From NCBI GenBank assembly GCA_001692895.1, contig KV748185.1, positions 496,001 to 560,000 on the forward strand: a DNA stretch of 64,000 bases, written 5' to 3'. The number at the start of each line of letters is the position of its first letter. Positions within the stretch are counted from its first letter, which is position 1. The notes below the pieces were generated by a model. The model made no database searches and was not told the origin of the DNA. It saw only the letters and a program-made list of their open reading frames with translations. The stretch comes from Cenococcum geophilum 1.58. Taxonomy: Eukaryota > Ascomycota > Dothideomycetes > Gloniales > Gloniaceae. A program made the position numbers and the translations under genes. Of the stretch, positions 36,694 to 50,300 are shown one piece after another.

Positions 36694-37117
36694 TATAACG
36701 GAATCTTATAATAGGTACTATAATAGGCTTATTATTAGGCTAGGTATATAGGTAATATAAATTAAAGTTAACAATGTAATAATAACTGGTAGAGTAGTTG
36801 CCTAATAGATTAACTCTAATTATATTCTAAAAATTACTATAAGGAAGGAACTATCTAGGTAGGGATTAAGGGTCCTTAAATATACAACCGTACTTCTATA
36901 AAATCCTTCTTGTATATAATATACGTATACTCTATCTACTTTATTACGGATCCTATAGATTGTATAAATTATATAAATTATATTATATAACCTTAGTTAC
37001 CATTCCTTATTATATAGCTCTATTAGCTCCATTCTAAACCGTGCCTAAATTAACTAACTAGCTTCTTCTAACTCCTCTCTAAGTAGTTGTAATATTGTAC
37101 TTAAAGCGTCCGTAATA
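36694..37117 (-). repeat. 5' LTR of gypsy B2
   Basis: It begins TATAACGGAATC and ends CCGTAATA on the plus strand, 424 bp. Followed by actac (37118-37122). Confidence 0.92.
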
Positions 37118-39371
37118 ACTACTCTATAATAGCTAGGTGCGATCTTTTATAATAAGGGTATAATTAAAGGTATATATAGTGTTTATTAGAATATCTAGAT
37201 CTATAAACTTAGCCTTAAAGAGGATAATAAGTTAGGCTATTTTACCTAGCGCCTTTAGCTTGCCTAGGGCAACTAAAAAACCGTTTAATATATTAGGAGC
37301 ATAAAAACTAAATAGTCTTTTGCCGGTTAAGCTTTTAACTATTAGAATTAGTCGCTTAGGCTACCTACGTTCTTTTATATTCTTTAAAGTTTCCTCTACC
37401 TTATAGTTTGTACTTACTAGAAGAATCCTCCTAGCACTTACTTAAAGGCCATACTCCTTTATAATATTAGCTATTAGGACCAGTATAGAATCTTATAAGA
37501 GAATACTAAATTCTATTTTATTAAGCTATTGGTTATATAAGGCTAGACAGCTTAAGTAGTTGTACTTTAGTACGACGTACTTAGTACTAAGGGGTGGTTC
37601 TAAGGGGTTAATAGCAAGGAAAATAATAGGAAAGAGTCCTATAATAATGCTATTATACAGCTAACTCTATCTTAATTTCTTAAGTTAATTAAGTGTATAT
37701 AATAATAAGTATTTACCTACTCCGCTTAAACTGGTAAAGGGCATAATAATAAGGAGTTTTTTAGTATATGTTAGTATCTCTAATAGGTTAAAGCTTTTAT
37801 GGTCCTATAGCATGCTATCTATTATAGTGATATTAGTCTAATCCACTAACTTATTAATCTACTCTCTATTTAGTTTTATAGGGCTAAGCAGTTATAGTAC
37901 GGGTATAAGATATTTTATCTTTAATAGCTTCTTATAGATTAGATTATAACTACTAAGCTTTAATAATTAATTCTTACGTTAAGTTTAGTAAATCTAGTAG
38001 GTTAACTAAATACCTTTAAAGCAATTAATCTTGCCCTAGAGTATATTAACTGCTACTATGCCGTTAATATAAAACTATATAAGAACTCTACTTATAATAT
38101 TAAAAAGATATTTAAATAGGTTGCGCTTTCTAGTTTATATATTTCTTAACTACGTGCTATACTAGAGACTTTATTTAGTTAAAGAGCCAATTCTAAATAT
38201 AGTAAAAAGTTAGTACTTGCTAATATATTTAGTCTTACACACTATTTTTAGGCTAAGGGTTATATATATATCCGAGTAGTTAATAGCAATTATAATAGTT
38301 AATTTAAGTTTACTAATATTCTTACTAATAGTATAGAGCTTCTTAAAGAAAAGATTTACTTATTTAATCTTTAAAATATTACTATACCTAATAAGATTAT
38401 TTCTATTTCGTCTAAAGATAAGGAGCAATCTACTACTACTACTAAGCTATTAGCGCTTAAAGATTATATAGAGGTAATTAATAATATATTTAATACTAAA
38501 GATAGAGGTTATTAACTGCTTTACTTTAACTTCACTTAACTTAACTACTGCACTTTACCCCCTTAAACCCTTAACCACCTATTTAGCTTATTATTTGCCA
38601 CTTCTTTTATAACTACTAGTTAAAGACTACCCTTATTTTTACTCTCTTTACCTTATTTACTATAGTTAATAACTACTTACTAACTCCTTACTCCTTATAA
38701 TCTACCCCTTTAAGTTACTGCACGGTTTATACCTAATATCTCTTATATTATTATCTTAAGAAAACCGTCTTACTAACTGCTTATAGTAGATTACTTATTA
38801 TAGTTAGTATTTATAATCCTAATGGCTTCGCTAGCCGTCCTAACTCCTCTCTCCTTAATGTTAACTTTTTTAATATCCTCTGTCTTAACCTATTTAAGAT
38901 ATATACTACTAGGTTCCTAAAGTTATAGATTTAATAGCTATTACTTTACCTTTACCCTAATAGGCTCCGCGACTAGACTCTACCTAAGGGTATAAATATA
39001 GTAACTCTAAATAATATTAAGGACTAGTTAATAGGCCCCTCTAATACTGTTGCTATAAATAGGTAGGTAGCAGTTGCTTATAGGGGTTAAGTAGGCTAGT
39101 AGTTAACCTAGGATATAAACCGTGACCTAGTTAACCGCTGTTAGCCTCTCTAGTTATATACTATTCGCTTTAGCCTCTTAAGTAAGCTAACTTAAATTAG
39201 TAGTAATAAGAGTGGTAAGAATACCGGTAAATTAATTATAATTAGCAGTAATAGGGATAAGGGTAATGCTGGCTAAGAGTAGTCTTAGTAATCTTATTAG
39301 TTATAGCAGTTATAGTAGTTAGATAATAAGCAGTCCCTGCTTTTTAGGGAGAGATAATAACGTCTATATGC
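37118..39371 (+). pseudogene. Host-locus coding relic, N-terminal part
   Basis: Bounded by the B2 duplication (actac) and the C duplication (tatgc, 39367-39371). Plus-strand frames run for hundreds of codons with stops that are only TAA or TAG, never TGA, the mark of a RIP-decayed coding sequence. Readable stretches include SINLALKRIISQAILP (about 37210), KNSTYNIKKIFK (about 38080) and a Gln-rich run just before 39371. The reading frame shifts at least once (near 38530). I do not recognise a domain. The frame continues in 47323 after removal of gypsy C, so it belongs to the same locus as the helicase downstream, perhaps as its long N-terminal region or as a separate upstream gene. Confidence 0.55.
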
Positions 39372-39796
39372 TGTTACGGACGCTTTAAGTACGATGTTAC
39401 GACTACTTGGAGAAGAGACGGAGGAAGCTAGTTGGTTAATACAAGCACAGTCCAGGATGGAACCCGTGGAACCATATGACGAGGAATGGTAAGTAGAGTC
39501 ACGTGATGTAATCTGTATAATCTGTATAATCTATAAAATCTATTATAGAGCGAACAGAGCCGACAGAGTAGATAGAGTAATAACTTTCTTAAGAGTATGG
39601 TTGTGTATTTAAGGACCCTCAGTCCCTACCTAGATAGTTCCTTCCTTATAGTAATTCTTAGAATATAATTGGAGTTAATCTGTTAGGCAACCACTCCACT
39701 AGTTATTATTACGTTGTTAACTTTTATACTTGCATTTCCTATACACCTAGCCTAATAACGAGCCTATCGTAGTTCTTGCTATAAGGTTCTGTTATA
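39372..39796 (+). repeat. 5' LTR of gypsy C
   Basis: It starts TGTTACGGACGC and ends TTCTGTTATA (RIP of ..GTTACA). It contains an 11-bp tandem of gtataatct type near 39510-39545. Confidence 0.94.
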
Positions 39797-39840
39797 TAAT
39801 TACTACCTAATTACGGTATTAATATAAGAAGTCGAATAAC

Positions 39841-42800
39841 ATGCCACTAAAAGCAGCCACCACGATGCCATTAACGGTAGCAACTACTTTAGGAACAGGA
39901 GGTGACACTAGTATAGTAGATACTAACTTATAGCAACCTGTAACGGTTAGACAGCTATAGGAAATAGTTAACTAGCTAATAGCTAATAATATAGTGTTAG
40001 AAGAAAGACTTAACGGGATAGGAGCAGTAAAGATTAAGCTACTATTAATTAAGAGATTTATAGAAGAGAGGTTAAAGCTTAAAGGATTCCTTACGCAGAT
40101 ATACTTTAAGGTCTTATAGGAGGAAGTAAAGTTACCTATACCCGTGGATCGGATAGCCTATATAGGACTATTCTTATTAGGAAAAGCACTTAAGTGGTTT
40201 AAATCTTACCTTATAGAGATATAGGCAAACGGGATAATAACTACTAACTAAGACGTGCGGTTTATATTCTTAAGTTAGGAAGGATTTATAGAACGACTTA
40301 TATAGATGTTTAGAGACCCAGAAGAAATAACTATAGCGGAAAGAAAACTCTAAAACCTTATACAACGAACTTTAGTAATTAAGTATATAATATAGTTCCA
40401 GATATTAGTAATATAAGTAGAGTGGAATAATAGGGCGCTTATAGCATAGTATAAACAGGGACTTAAGGCTAAAGTCTAGGACGTAATTATCCTAATGGAA
40501 GATATAGACACCCTAAGGGAACTAATAGATTAGGCAATTAAGATTAATAATTGGACCTACTAAAGGGAACAGGCTAAGAAAGGCTAGGATAGAGTTCTAT
40601 AGTTATATAAGGCGCAGAGTACGTAACGATAAAAGCTAAGTTAGAAACTATGGTATGGTGCAGAGCTAATAGACCTAAGTGGTACTAAAGAAGCCTATAA
40701 GAAATGGAGCAAGCTATAGAAACCCAGAGGATAAGGATTAAGTAATTAAAGGTCTAAGGAGTAAAAGCTAAATTAGGGATCTTAATAGCAGAAGATATTT
40801 AGGCGGACTCTATAGCAAGAGAAATGGTTTAAAAAAGGAGCTTATATAAATTGCGGAAAATAGGGTTATTACGTTAGAGACTATAAAAGTGGGTAGAGTC
40901 ACTATATAGTAAAGGGCACAAGACTAGTAGACAACATATACGTATAGAGGGACAATAATATACTACGAGGAATAAAAGAATGTTTAATTAGAAGTTTTGC
41001 GTTTTATTATAATAACGCATACCAAATTTATAAGGACGCTAAGTACGGCGTAAGCTATTAGCTATAAAAGCTAGCACCTATAGGATATAGAGGAACTAAC
41101 AAACCAGTTCGCAGATCGGATATTAAGGACAATAAATTTGACCTAGGCGAAATATTCTATAACGATAAGGTAACAAGGGCTACTTACTAGGAGTAAGTAG
41201 ACCTTAGAGATATTATACTAGAGGTAGAGAATAATTCCACTATAAAATAGGGAATATTAGTAGGGATTAAAACCCTACTAGACACGATATCTATCGCTTT
41301 ATAAGACGTAAGAGAAGTAGGATAATAAACTACTTCGGCACTTAATAAAGGCAAAAGGCCAAAGGCTTAAGATTCTTAAGATAAGATAAAAGACAACTAA
41401 GATTCTTAAGACAAGATAAGGTAAGCTTAAGGACCTATAACGGACAAAAACCAATAGAGTAGAGTAGCGGCTTAGTTTAAAGATATACGAATAAGCTTGG
41501 GACAAGAATTCCTAATAGCATAAAATTTTTAAGACGAGATAAGTAAGATCTAGGACTCTTAAGATGAGACGAGGACACTAGTTAAGCCTAGTTAGACTAA
41601 GGTAGGGGCTAAGCTTAAGTTAAAAGCAAGCTTGGGATTAAAGAATCCAAGGGGTTAAGAATTTAGGGTATAAATTAGGACACCCACAGATAAGAGGCTA
41701 GGAGCTTCTTTATAGATTAGAGAATCTGCGGTATAAACAGTAATTAGACTAGGAGACAGATATATAGACCTAGAAGACTTACTAGGGGAGTATAGCGTTC
41801 AGCCTAAAGATTAAAGAGTTAATACTAAGATTAAGAAGTAAGACGACTTTAAGGATTAGAGCGTAAGGCGTAAACTAAAAGAAACCATGGAAGAATTTAG
41901 ATAAAGAATTATTGCGTAGCAAGAACAGAAACTAAACAGAAGATTTAGTATATTGGGACGTATAAAGGACAGAGCACTAGTACAAAGAATTATTAATAGG
42001 CTAAGAGCAGGCACACTAAGAGCTAAGTGGCTTACTAAACTAGAACAAAAAGAGGATTTAGGGATTCCTACTAGGTTTAAGGAACGATATACTAAAGGCT
42101 ATTACGACGCAGCAATAAAGAGATACTTCCTTACGGACAGACCATATATACTCTAGTAGCTATACTAAAAGTGGTATAGGCAAAGGCACAATAATAAGTG
42201 GGAAGATTTCTATATATAGTTAGATAAAAAAGTTATCTAGAACTACCCAATTATAGAAAAGGCCATAACGTATATTAAAGGAGCCTTAATTATAACATTA
42301 AAGGATCTAAAGGAATGTTTAGAGGACTAGAGAAGCAAGAGACGCATCTTAGTACCTGCGAATAAGGTTATAACGTTTAGATTAGCACAACAAAGGTTTA
42401 AACTTAGGGATAAAGACGAGCTAAGAGTTAACCTAAAGCACCTAGCACACTACACGTTATTATGGATTGCGTGCATAAACAATATATACGAAATGCATAA
42501 GAATCTAAAGAAAAAGAATCGGAAATACCCTATAAGGATATACTAGATAACGGACAAGTAATAGTATAGAAATACCAAATATATATATAGATGGCATCCA
42601 GCAGAGGACCAAGAGGAAGGAAGTTTAGTACTTTAACTAGGAAGATTCCTTATAGAAGAATGCTTAGATAGACGATAATAGTAGAAATACCCAGAAAACA
42701 TATATCTATAGTATATTAAAAATAAAAAGTAAACTAGGCATTAACTAAAGAGCGAGCTAAGTGTACTAGAATTAAGCAGCTAATAGTTAGAAAAAGTAGA

Positions 42801-42895
42801 GGCCTATAGAACTAGAGGGAGCCAGTAGTAGAGCCTTAGACCCTTAAAGGAATTCAAGGATAATACCTAAATTTATAAATTAATTAGCAAGATTA
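39841..42895 (+). pseudogene. Gypsy C Gag and long Gag-protease spacer, decayed
   Basis: The ATG at 39841 begins MPLKAATTMPLTVATTLG. The Gag core has RIAYIGLFLLGKALKWF (about 40150-40200) and MFRDPEE (about 40311). The zinc knuckle reads YINCGK-GYYVRDY (40843-40884), a CCHC motif in which outer Cys and His codons have become Tyr. Between this knuckle and the protease lie about 2 kb of Lys/Glu/Gln-rich coding relic, including the open stretch 41953-42156 (GRIKDRALVQRIINRL). That is longer than I expect for a gypsy Gag and could be a fused domain or an extra frame. The minus-strand frames here are shadows. Confidence 0.82.
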
Positions 42896-45800
42896 GCAGT
42901 TCGAAGCGCTAATAGATAGTAGAGCAACACGAAACTATATCTTACTAGCAGCAGTTAAGAGAATAGGATTACCTTATAAACAAAAGGAGTAACCTTACCT
43001 ATTAGTTACAATTTTAGGAGATCCAATAACCTATAGAGGAGGGATTATTAATCTTAAAATAGGACCTATTTAGATAACTATTAAAGGAAGATAAATTAAG
43101 ATATCTTTTAATATCCTACTATTAGGACGGGATAAGGTAGTATTAGGTATACCTTAGTTACAGGAATACAATCTAAGGATCGATTAGATTATAGGTCAGG
43201 TTAATATTAGAGATACTTAACGCCATAAGATGTAATAATAAGCCAAGTTAGTATAGTACTAAGTAGGGGCAACCTATAAAGAAACAGAAAAAGGACTAAG
43301 CTATATACCAAAAAGATACCACAAGTACGGTAAGAAACTATAGTCACTAGAAAGTGAAAAGCTATTAGAATATATAGTATGGGACTATAAAATAGAGTTA
43401 GAACCAGGAATAAGTCCAAAGTTCTTTCCAATCTATAAGCTTACCAAAGAAGAAAGTAGAGCATTAAAAGAGTTTATCTAGGAAAATCTATAAAAGGGAT
43501 ACATTAGACCATCGTAGTTATTAGCGGGTTATCTAGTACTATTCGTACCAAAGAAAAATGGCAAACTAAGGCTGTATATTAACTATAGATAGTTAAACAG
43601 CATTACTAGGAAGGATAGGTATCCTTTACCCTTAATTAGCNAAATNTAAGATAGNATNNGTAATGNNTAAATCTTTANNAAGATAGATCTAAGATAGGCG
43701 TACCATTAGATTAGGATTAAGGAAGGCGACGAATAAAAGGCAGCCTTTAGGTTAAAGGAAGGACTATATAAACTATTAGTTATATAATTTAGGCTTATAA
43801 ACGCACTAGCAACGTTCTAGAAGTGTATTAATAATATATTAGGAGAATACTTAGATAAATTTATTATAGTATATTTTAACGATATTATTATCTATTTAAT
43901 AACTAAGGAAGAATACGGGGAATACGTTAAATGGGTTTTAAAGAGACTACAGGAAGAATAGATGCTAGTAGCAATTAAAAAATACGAGTTCTTTACTAGG
44001 AAGACCGATTTCGTTAGATTTATTATTAAACTAGGCTAACTTAGTATAGATCTAAAAAAGATTAAGGCTATAGTAAATTGGTAGGAACTAGAAAACGTTA
44101 TACAGTTAAGATTATTTTTAGGGTTTTGCAATTACTATAGAAGGTTTATAGCGTAGTGGTTAAAGGATATTAAGCTATTTACGCGGTTAATAAAGAAAGA
44201 AGAACCATAGGCATAGGGAGAGGAGTAAAGAAAACTTTTTAAAAAAGTTAAAGAGTTATTTACCTAGGAGCTAGTTCTTAAGATCTATTAATTAAAACTA
44301 GAGATAGTTATAAAAATAAATGTATTAAACTATATACTAGGGGCGTGCTTTATATAAAGGTATTAAGATAGATAGCACCTAGTAGCATACTATAGTTAAA
44401 AGATAACACCACTAGAGTTAAACTATAACATATACAATAAGGAGTTATTAAGTATAGTTACAGCGTTAAAGGAATAGAAAGCATTTTTACAAGACATAGA
44501 GAAACTATTTATAGTTAAAACAGATTATAAGAACCTAATAGGATTCCTAACGACAAAGAAACTTAACTAAAAATAGGTTAGATGGGTAGAGATACTTACG
44601 GAATACCATTTTAAGATTTAGTATACTAAAGGTACAGATAATATACGGGTAGATGCTCTAAGCCGTAAAGCTAAACTATAAAATAAGGAAAAGCTATTAG
44701 GGGCTTTATTATAAAAAGACATAGACGGATTAATTAGGTATAATTATCTAAAAATTGTAGCAACTTAAGAAGATAATGAACTAGAAAAAGTCTACAAGAC
44801 ACTAGAAAGCTTTTAGGCATAAAGAATTCTAAAAGCACAGCTAGAAGATCTACAGACGGATATATACGAAAATTAAGAAGTAAAGTATATCCTAAAAAGC
44901 ATAGCAGAGTAGTTTATAGAGAACTTTTATAAGAGACTAACCTAAGGATATAATGGAGCTACAAGCTTAGTGTTAAGACTTTAGGAGGAGTACATTATTA
45001 ATAGAATCTAGAGGATAGCTAGAAGGGTTATAAAAGAATATCTAGATTGCTAAAGGAATAAACTAATAAGGCATAAGCTATATAGAGGGCTATAACCTAT
45101 TAAAATACTAGAGAGACTATGGGAGGTTATATTATAGGACTTTATTATTAAGTTGCCAAAATTAAAAGATCCTATCACTAGATAAGATTATAACGCGATC
45201 TTAGTAATAGTAGATAAGCTTACAAAGTGGGGATACTTTATAGCATGCACAGAAGAAATCTCAGCAGAAGATATCGCTAGAATCTACGTTAAAGAAGTAT
45301 TTATAAGACATAGAGCACTAAGTAAGATCATATTGGATAGAGATCTAAGATTTATAGCAGTATTCTAGGAAGTGTTCTTAGCGGAGTAAGGAGTTTAAGC
45401 AGTAACTTCTACCGTATATTATCTGCAGATAGACGGTTAAACGGAAAGGTTAAATTAGACACTAGAGCAGTATCCAAGGCATTATGTTAACTATGCATAG
45501 AATAATTAGGTATCGCTATTACCAGTTATATAGTTCGCATATAATATAATACCTTAAGAAAGAATAGGCATATTACTATTTAAGGCAAATTACGGATATA
45601 AGCTAAGAACATCACTATTACCACGGCAAGTAAAGAAAACGAGTAGTATAGCCAAAGAAAGAATAAAGATATTAATGAATCTTTATACAGACCTTATAAA
45701 ATTAGCAAAAAAAGTATAAGAGAGAATAAAAAAGTACTATAATGCTAAGAGATCTAAGGGACTAGATCTTAAGGAGGGAGATAAAGCATGGCTACTATAC

Positions 45801-46860
45801 AAAAATTTTAAAAGTTAACGACTAAGTAAGAAATTGGACTACGTTAGACTAGGACCTTTTAAAATTACATAGAGGATTTCACTGGTTACGTTTAAGTTAA
45901 ACCTACTAGCTAAAATAAAGATCTACCCTATATAGCATATTACAATGCTAGAGCCAGTATATAGAGATATTAAGCCACCGGTCTATAAAACAGACATATA
46001 TAGAGGATAAGAAGAAGATAAATGGCAAGTATTAAAGATCGTTAATTATAAGGACATTAACAACAAAATATAGTACAAGGTTAAGCGGATAGGCTACACT
46101 AAGACTACCTAGGAGCCACTAGAGAATTTAAAGAACGCTATAGGAAAGGTACAGAAGTATCGGAAGAAATTAGGTTAGGCAGCATTAATAAAGAAGAATT
46201 GCTAAAGAATAAGTTACCTAAGGGGGACCCAAGAAGAGTAGTTGCTAAACTACTTAGATCTATTTCCTTCTCTATTAGAGGAGAATCCGTTCTTTTATTA
46301 CCTAGTTCCTACAGACCTTATTTTATAAGTTTCTACTCCTTAGAATAAACCTTTTTATAAACGCGTTAAAGACGCTAAACTTTTATAAAGGCAGACTGCT
46401 AAGCCTTAAGGGCACGAGCAGATTCTTTAGATTAATAATAGGCTTCCGCCAGCGCTACGGCAAGATCGCCCTTAAGTTTTTCTGCCTTAAATTAAACATA
46501 AAACCCTAAAATAAATCAATTAGGAAACTAGACGACTATTAAGAGTAATAGGTCGCGTATATTTAATATTAAAGATAGAGCGAACGTTATAGGATGACCA
46601 AATATTTACTTTAGTGCACTCTAAACAAAAGAATGGTTGTTAGGATAAAGGACTTGCCAATATAACGTAAACTAGCCCCTCTTTCGAACAACGAAAACAC
46701 GGAGACGGTATTATCTTACTAAGAGATAATATTATAGCAACGGTACGAGACTAACGGGCTATAGAGGAAAAAGAAGGTGCTTTAGGTATTATAAGTAACA
46801 ATATTAACTAAATTAATTAGATGGACATTACACCTTTAATAAACGACCTAGAGATATTAG
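42896..46860 (+). pseudogene. Gypsy C Pol: protease, RT, RNase H, integrase, chromodomain
   Basis: The protease active site is LIDSRATRNYI (about 42910), for LVDSGATRNFI. The RT has KIDLR-AYHQIRIKEGDE (about 43680-43730, with ambiguous bases at 43641-43679) and YFNDIIIY (43871-43894), where the Y-x-D-D box has lost one Asp. RNase H follows with KTDYKNLIGFLT. The integrase has a zinc region near 44980-45060, DYNAILVIVDKLTKWGYF (about 45185-45240) and ILDRDLRFIAVF (about 45335). A chromodomain is readable as DKWQVLKIVNYKD...KVKRIGYTKTT-EPLENLK (about 46018-46130). A C-terminal extension of about 700 bp follows. All stops are TAA/TAG. Confidence 0.92.
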
Positions 46861-46880
46861 GTATCTTTAAGGATAAAGAT

Positions 46881-46897
46881 AAAAAGGAGGGAGATAG
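46881..46897 (+). other. Polypurine tract of gypsy C
   Basis: aaaaaggagggagatag directly precedes the 3' LTR. The same tract, reversed, follows the B1 and B2 3' LTRs. Confidence 0.85.
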
Positions 46898-47322
46898 TAT
46901 TACGGACGCTTTAAGTATAATATTACGACTACTTAGAGAAGAGATAGAGGAAGCTAGTTAGTTAATATAAGCACGGTTTAGGATAGAACCCGTGGAACTA
47001 TGTGATGAGGAATAGTAAGCAGAGTCACGTAATGTAATCTATATAATCTGTATAATCTGTGAGATCTATCGCAGAGCGAATAGAGCCGATAGAGCAGACA
47101 AAGTAACAACTTTCTTAGGAGTACGGTTGTATATTTAAGGACCCTTAGTCCCTACCTAGATAGTTCCTTCCTTGTAGTAATTCTCAGAATATAATTAGAG
47201 TTAATCTGTTAGGCAACCACTCCACCAGTTATTATTACGTTGTTGACTTTTGTACTTGCATTTCCTACACACCTAGCCTAATAACGAGCCCATCGTAGTT
47301 CTTGCTATAAGGTTCCGTTATA
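46898..47322 (+). repeat. 3' LTR of gypsy C
   Basis: It starts TATTACGGACGC and ends TTCCGTTATA, 425 bp. Followed by tatgc. Confidence 0.94.
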
Positions 47323-50300
47323 TATGCCTTATAGGAGTTGCAGTAGTTTAACCCTATTAAGCTATCGGATAATAAGGAGCCCACGCCTCTTAGAAAGAGG
47401 CAATAATAGCGATATACCTTTTTTATAGGTCGAATATTAACTAATAAGAGTACTCTAATATTAACTAGTTATGGTTATGGTGCTTTAGAATTTTATAGTG
47501 TAGCCTTAAGCACGTCTACCTAACTACTACTAGTCTATCCAATAGAGGAATGTTAGACTAATCTTCTTAATCTAGCGAGTTATTAAGGTGCTATTATAAT
47601 TGGCATTATGTGTGGGTTAACTGCTTTAGCGTTTCTTTTACCTTAATATATAGTAGCGGCGAGTCTTAATACTTATAATTAACTAAACTATTAAGTATAA
47701 CCACTTAATCTGTTCTCTAATAAGTTACCGCTATATAGTAATATAATATGCACGTTATTAATTTCCTTTAATAATATCTTAAGTCTTAGTTAACTGGTTA
47801 GTCGGTTTACTGGTAACTGTAAAAAATAGGTAGCTTTGTTTTTAGACTAGATAAAGTGGTATAATAGTATACCTTTATTAGTAAATTAACTAGCTCCTCC
47901 TAACTCCTTAATCTAACTGCTCTTGCGTATATCTATAAATCCTTACTTAACTCCTTAGACTCCCTCCCGACGCTTTACTCCTTTAGCTTTAACCCCTTAA
48001 ACTTCTTCTGCTTTAACTTACTGGCCTCTTTCTTAGTAGTTTACTCCTTATAATTAAGCTACTTAAAATCCTCTATTATTAACTACTTAGGCTCCTCCCT
48101 AATTAATCCGTTAGCCTAGGCCTATATTTATAGACGTATATAATAATAAGGAGCATATTTTATAAGCTATTTAGGAATTCTATATATAACTAGTAGATTA
48201 TAGTTCAGTAAATAGTTTAATAGATAGGTCTATAGTTTTGTTTTTAGAATAAATAAGTAGTGACTTATAGCCTTTAGAATAGTTAAATAAATAGGCCAAT
48301 TAATTCCTTAACTGCTTTTTAGTTTAATTTAATATAAAAGTTTACTTAGAAATTAACTGCTTATACCCTCCTAGTATATAATAAAGGTAAACTATTTAGG
48401 AATACTAAGCCCTTCTTATTTACACCTCCTATATTCCTAAATATATAGCTTTTAGTATTAATAACCGCTTACGCCTATCCCGCCTATTATTTCTTATCTC
48501 TTTACTATAGTTTTTTAATACTAGGCCGCTAATATTCTTACTAATAGGTGCTAATCTTAACCGCCTATATAAGATAGAAGCTATACCCTCTAAACCCCGC
48601 TGTATTTTATTAGTAGTAGAATCTACAATCTTTACCCTTTTTTTCCTACCTTTATAAGTTTTATTACTAGGAGTTATAGGTGGTTCTAAGCTAGGCTCTA
48701 TACTATTGGTTAGTAAAGTAGTCTGTAAGTCTATTAGTTAAGTCTCTAGTACTACGCTCTTACTACTCTATAATTTTAGTTCCTATAACTAGTATAAATC
48801 ACTATAACCTTATCCTAGCGACTAGTTATACTATAGTAGAGGGGATGGCATACTATACTAGTTAAGGGGAGATAGAGTAACTCCTCTAGCTAAAGATGGC
48901 ACTACTATTAAGAAAGGGGATTCTAATATTAAGCCAAATAAGCGTATATAGTTCTCTATAAGCTTCTTTTGCTATAATATAACTAGTAAAGCAGTCTTAT
49001 TATTAATCTTAGTTTATCTTTCTATAACCTATACCCTTTATTCATTAGCTATAAGCTTACTATTACTAGCGCTACTAACTATAGGTAATAAGTCACTAGT
49101 ACTAGATACTAGTTTCTTAGGTTTCCTAGACTCTAACTACTTAGCTAGTATACTATCTATATTCTAGTAAAGGAACTAAACTAGCTACTCCCCCTAAGCT
49201 ATAGTGTACTTCTATTTATTTAATAGGAAATACTTACGGAGATCTTCTATAGTTTATATTGGAAACTTAGCAGCCGAGGTAACCTTATTAAAGGCGCGTG
49301 TAATTACCCACTAGTAGTGACTAGGTAAGAAATATAAAGAAGGCATTAAAGCAAATCTTTCTTCTATTAGGACTAACTTATCTGCTTATACTTAATACTA
49401 CTTAGCTAGCTATTAAAGAGTAATACCTTACTTTAAGCTTAAGGTTGGTTTTTAAAGGGAAACCAGAGTAGTTGGCGCAGTAGTTATAATAAGAAAATTA
49501 GGGTTATAACCTATACCGTTATAACAACTCTCTTATAGTGCCTTTAGAGTTTACGTCTTAGGATTATATTTGTCCTCCTAGAGAAACTTAAATAGGTATT
49601 TATAATAGCAGTTACTATTTAGTATAGCCCTCTAACAATTACTTATAGAGTCCCCACTTTTAATCTCCTGCTTTATCTAGGGATAAACTTTATTTTTACT
49701 AGTTAACTAGTTGGTAGCTATACCGTTAAGTTCCTAGTTTAAAAAAAGGTACTAGTTTAATAAGTTACTATTATAATCTAAATTAGACTCGCGAATGCTC
49801 CCCTAAGAAAATAATTGCTGTAACTAACTTGCCTAGTAATTGTGTGAGAGTATATTACGTCTATATTTTAGCTTAAACGTTATTTAACTGGTAACTTTTT
49901 CTTAAGTTAACTCCTTCTAGTATCCTAGCCGATTAAACGCCTAATATAGCACAAAAAATACAGCTACTCTAGTTTTATTATAACCCCTTGCTATATAACC
50001 AAACCTCTGCTATAGATCTCCAATATTATCTATAATTAGGAAATTCTATTAGATAACTATATAAATATCTAGAATATCCATATCCATTCTAAGAGCAGTT
50101 ATGGCTACTATAATCCAAATATCCGACTCCTTACTATAGAAGATATTCTATATTCTATCCTAATTATGCTTCGCCATATAAGATATATATATCCTAACTA
50201 TCTAGTTTATAAAACGTATTAAGTAGCCCTTTTAAACAAGAGACTTTTTAAGGTACTAAAAGACTGCCGCGATATGTCTTCTACTATTAAGAAATATAAT

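Larger units (their letters stand above)
14378..37117 (-). mobile_element. Ty3/gypsy chromovirus copy B2, split by copia E
   Basis: Same family as B1 and C. LTRs are at 14378-14792 and 36694-37117, and an exact 5-bp target duplication actac flanks it (14373-14377 and 37118-37122). Internal sequence runs 14793-15434, is interrupted by copia E (15435-30370), then resumes at about 30371-36693. It is the most heavily RIP-mutated of the three copies. Confidence 0.95.
39372..47322 (+). mobile_element. Ty3/gypsy chromovirus copy C, full length, plus strand
   Basis: 7,951 bp with two 425-bp LTRs and an exact 5-bp target duplication tatgc (39367-39371 and 47323-47327). Same family as B1 and B2 but inserted in the opposite orientation. 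It is the best-preserved copy, so its domains are easiest to read. The two LTRs differ essentially by C:T and G:A changes. Confidence 0.96.

Noticed and set aside
41299..43431. Minus-strand frames of 68-74 codons
   Set aside because: Antisense to gypsy C Gag-Pol.
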